Shown one piece after another: positions 40,763 through 42,744 of a stretch of 42,744 nucleotides of DNA. How positions within the stretch are numbered: position 1 is the first letter of the stretch; each line of letters starts with the position of its first letter. Where the stretch lies: the NCBI GenBank assembly GCA_903925975.1, contig CAIYHG010000164.1, forward strand, positions 1 through 42,744, given 5' to 3'. Both the position numbers and the translations under genes were made by a program. The notes below the pieces were generated by a model. It did not search any database, was not told where the DNA came from, and saw only the letters and a program-made list of their open reading frames with translations. The stretch comes from an uncultured Acidobacteriia bacterium. GTDB taxonomy: Bacteria; Acidobacteriota; Terriglobia; Bryobacterales; Bryobacteraceae.

Positions 40763-41152
40763 ATGTTTATGCTGCCAGAGTTCTTACTCCAAGAATCCAC
40801 AATCCGTGAAGCCGGCGCCGGGCCCGAACTCAGTTTGGGCGACGATGCAGGATCGACGCTGATTGCGACGCTCGGAATTACCCGCATTGTCGAGCAGGAG
40901 AGTATCGACCTCTCGATATGGGGCTCCGCCGACGGCGCCGATTGGGGTGCAAAACCGATCGCGGCCTTTCCTCAGAAGTTCTATTGCGGCACGTACCAGG
41001 CCTCGATAGACCTCTCCGCCAGGCCTGACGTGAAGTTCCTCCGCGCCAAGTGGCAAGTGAACCGCTGGGGCAAGGGCGATTCCAAGCCGTTGTTTGAAGC
41101 CTACGTGTTTCTTCAGGATCCGCGCCGGCAATCGCTTGCCGTCGGCGCCTAG
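40763..41152 (+). CDS. Small conserved-looking protein of unknown function
   Basis: I cannot name this 129-residue protein. It has no signal peptide or membrane segment; alternating hydrophobic stretches (STLIATLGITRI, IDLSIWGSADG, YQASIDLSARPDVKFLRAKW, AYVFLQDP) predict a small beta-sandwich. ATG 40763 or 40769 are possible starts; GTGAGA just upstream is a weak ribosome site. Its TAG stop shares the palindrome CTAG with the stop of the convergent cupin gene (4-nt overlap). Confidence 0.7.
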   Translation: MFMLPEFLLQESTIREAGAGPELSLGDDAGSTLIATLGITRIVEQESIDLSIWGSADGADWGAKPIAAFPQKFYCGTYQASIDLSARPDVKFLRAKWQVNRWGKGDSKPLFEAYVFLQDPRRQSLAVGA

Positions 41153-41520
41153 AGGTTCACAAGCTGGTCCGCCGGCCGCTTCGCTTGCTTATACATCTGA
41201 AGAAGCATCACCACCGGAGTGTGCGCCAGTATCCCGTGTTCCAGCGCAGGGGCCATATGCACGAACGCGCCCGCTTTAACCTCGCGCGATTCCTTCCCCA
41301 GCGTCAGCGTAGCCTCGCCCTGAAGGATGTGGACTGAGGCTGCCATCGGCGCCGTGTGGGCCGAAAGTTCCTGCCCGGGCGCGAACCCGAAGGCGACGAT
41401 CTTGACGTGATTGCCGTTGAACAGCGTGCGGCTGAGGATTCCGTTCTCAGGAATTTGTACTTCGGCGCCCAGGTCGGCGAACAGCGTGTAGGCGTCCGTG
41501 ATCTCTTTCGTTTCCGGCAT
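41149..41520 (-). CDS. Small cupin-domain protein
   Basis: The 123-residue protein is a single-domain cupin. Motif 1 is degenerate (FAPGQELSAHTAPMAASVHILQGEATLTLG: one His, and Met/Ala where metal-binding residues usually stand), and motif 2 reads VHMAPALEHGILA with one His. Two or three possible metal ligands remain, so it may bind metal or act only as a ligand-binding or stress-related protein. It diverges from mqnC with 35 nt between starts. No clear ribosome site precedes the ATG. Confidence 0.85.
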   Translation of the reverse strand: MPETKEITDAYTLFADLGAEVQIPENGILSRTLFNGNHVKIVAFGFAPGQELSAHTAPMAASVHILQGEATLTLGKESREVKAGAFVHMAPALEHGILAHTPVVMLLQMYKQAKRPADQLVNL

Positions 41521-41555
41521 ACTGATATCTTAGGTATTACGAAGCTGGGTTGGAT

Positions 41556-42587
41556 ATGATTTCACGCACGGAAGCTCTGGATTTGTTCCGGTCTGACGAT
41601 CTGATCGGCATTGGCATGGAGGCCGATGCCGTCCGCCGCAAGTGGCACCCCGAGGGCATCGTCTCTTACATCATCGACCGCAACATCAACTACACCAACT
41701 TCTGCACCGAATACTGCACCTTCTGCGCCTTCTACCGGCCCATGGGGCACGCCGAAGGCTACGTGCTTCCGTTTGAGACTATCTACCAGAAGATTCAGGA
41801 GACCCTAGACCTCGGCGGAACCGGCGTGCTGATGCAGGGCGGGCTGCACCCCGACCTCAAGATCGAGTGGTACGAAGACCTCTTCCGCGGAATCAAGCAG
41901 CGCTTCCCGATTCACCTGCACTGCCTTTCGGCGCCCGAGGTTACGAACATCGCCGAAGTGAGCGGCCTTTCGCTGCGCGACACCATCCGCCGGTTGATGG
42001 ATTCGGGCCTCGATTCCATTCCGGGCGGCGGCGCCGAAATTCTGGATGACGACGTGCGCAAGCGCATCAGCCGCCTGAAGTGCGGCACGGACGAATGGAT
42101 GGATGTGCACCGCACGGCCCACCAGCTCGGCATGCGCACCACGGCCACCATGATGTTCGGCTGCGGAGAGACCATCGAGCAGCGCATGAACCACCTGGAA
42201 TTGATCCGCAATCTGCAGGAGGAAACCGGCGGCTTCACCGCCTTTATCCCCTGGACGTTCCAACGCGAGAATACCTCGCTCGCCAAGTTCGTGAAAGAGG
42301 AAGCCACCGCCGTCGAATACCTGAAGACGCTGGCGGTTTCGCGCATCTACCTCTCGAATTTCGAGAACGTGCAGGCCTCGTGGGTCACGCAGGGCCTCAA
42401 GACCTGCCAGTTGGGCCTGCGGTTCGGCGGCAACGATGTGGGCAGCATCATGATCGAGGAAAACGTCGTCTCCGCCGCCGGCGCGCACCATCACGCCAGC
42501 GAGGAAGAACTGCGCCGCATCATCCGCGACGCAGGCTTCGTCCCCAAGCAGAGGGATACGCTCTACCGCACCTATTTCCTGAATTGA
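41556..42587 (+). CDS. mqnC: Cyclic dehypoxanthinyl futalosine synthase
   Basis: The 343-residue radical SAM enzyme cyclises dehypoxanthine futalosine in the futalosine route to menaquinone. It has the cluster motif CX3CX2C at Cys50, Cys54 and Cys57 (NFCTEYCTFCAFYR), MQGGLHPDLKIEWYEDL, the SIPGGGAEILDDDVR segment and GTMMFG-like TATMMFGCGET, all typical of MqnC; MqnE and CofH are the nearest relatives. ATG 41556 begins MISRTEALDLF, the family start; TTG at 41550 is possible. No strong ribosome site is seen. It is followed directly by a palindrome. mqnA, mqnB and mqnD are not in the window. Confidence 0.93.
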   Translation: MISRTEALDLFRSDDLIGIGMEADAVRRKWHPEGIVSYIIDRNINYTNFCTEYCTFCAFYRPMGHAEGYVLPFETIYQKIQETLDLGGTGVLMQGGLHPDLKIEWYEDLFRGIKQRFPIHLHCLSAPEVTNIAEVSGLSLRDTIRRLMDSGLDSIPGGGAEILDDDVRKRISRLKCGTDEWMDVHRTAHQLGMRTTATMMFGCGETIEQRMNHLELIRNLQEETGGFTAFIPWTFQRENTSLAKFVKEEATAVEYLKTLAVSRIYLSNFENVQASWVTQGLKTCQLGLRFGGNDVGSIMIEENVVSAAGAHHHASEEELRRIIRDAGFVPKQRDTLYRTYFLN

Positions 42588-42619
42588 AGTGGGGCAGGCA
42601 ATCTTGCCCAATGCCACTT
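42587..42619. repeat. GTGGGGC-family palindrome after mqnC
   Basis: AAGTGG (42587-42592) and CCACTT (42614-42619) enclose a segment beginning GGCAGGCAATCTTGCC, whose 20-nt head is identical to that of the element between ftsA and ftsZ. It overlaps the mqnC stop and may end its transcript. Confidence 0.8.
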
Positions 42620-42744
42620 AAATAACAAGGCGCATTGAAAACAAAACCTTTATCAACTGGTTTGTTGATACATGACTCGCGTCGCCTGGATTTGAGTTCG
42701 GGAAACTCCGCGCAGATCGGGGGCGGCATTCTTCGTGAGAACCG
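42620..42744. other. Right end, no gene seen
   Basis: AT-rich DNA with one small hairpin, TATCAAC (42651-42657) / GTTGATA (42664-42670). No frame with a recognisable product enters from the right edge within the visible bases. Confidence 0.4.

Overview
The window looks like a chromosomal segment of a high-GC soil acidobacterium of the Bryobacterales / 'Candidatus Solibacter' type. The best taxonomic marker is the C-terminal domain of the secreted peptidase at 36421-39279, which I recognise as the Solibacter-type C-terminal domain (TIGR03437). Large Ser/Thr/Ala-rich secreted proteins, futalosine-type menaquinone genes and many dispersed palindromes fit the same group. The assignment is inference from protein character, not from a marker-gene search.

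Layout. 1-462 has no convincing gene but holds repeated AT-rich half-sites that can form alternative hairpins, followed by tRNA-Ile(CAU). 592-4606 (minus) is a compact four-gene operon: circularly permuted ATP-grasp, alpha-E protein, Anbu-type proteasome homologue and transglutaminase. 4770-6423 (minus) holds tmk and holB, overlapping by 11 nt. 6603-9147 holds a radical SAM/SPASM gene, an unknown membrane protein with a duplicated domain, and a long structured 5' leader. The leader serves a secreted protein (9148-11028) that ends in a textbook terminator.

11282-27720 is a complete-looking dcw cluster: mraZ, rsmH, ftsL, ftsI, murE, murF, mraY, murD, ftsW, murG, murC, ftsQ, ftsA, ftsZ. Four TGG boxes with a 10-nt period sit at the mraZ start and probably form an MraZ operator. 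murB and ddl are absent from the usual murC-ftsQ position. The cluster turns UDP-MurNAc into lipid II and supplies the FtsZ/FtsA/FtsQ/FtsL/FtsW/FtsI divisome. murI (D-glutamate) and glmS (glucosamine-6-phosphate) downstream feed the same pathway.

27829-29370 holds two small toxin-antitoxin modules back to back: VapBC and HEPN/MNT. 29480-36135 is housekeeping: murI, an unknown lipoprotein, purS, glmS, fabG and a UbiD-family decarboxylase, then tRNA-His(GUG). 36421-40470 encodes two secreted proteins: an S53 sedolisin-type peptidase and an EXORDIUM/phi-1-like protein. The right end holds a small unknown gene, a cupin and mqnC. mqnC and the UbiD homologue point to menaquinone synthesis by the futalosine route.

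Beyond the genes, three patterns stand out. First, several families of dispersed palindromes, mostly headed GTGGGGC, lie between genes, and one copy is translated in frame inside murF. Second, several genes (tmk, purS, glmS, the lipoprotein, the MNT antitoxin) have a -10-like hexamer so close to the start codon that their mRNAs may be leaderless. Third, structured RNA candidates lie before the secreted-protein gene and between ftsW and murG. I saw no rRNA, CRISPR array, prophage or transposase gene.
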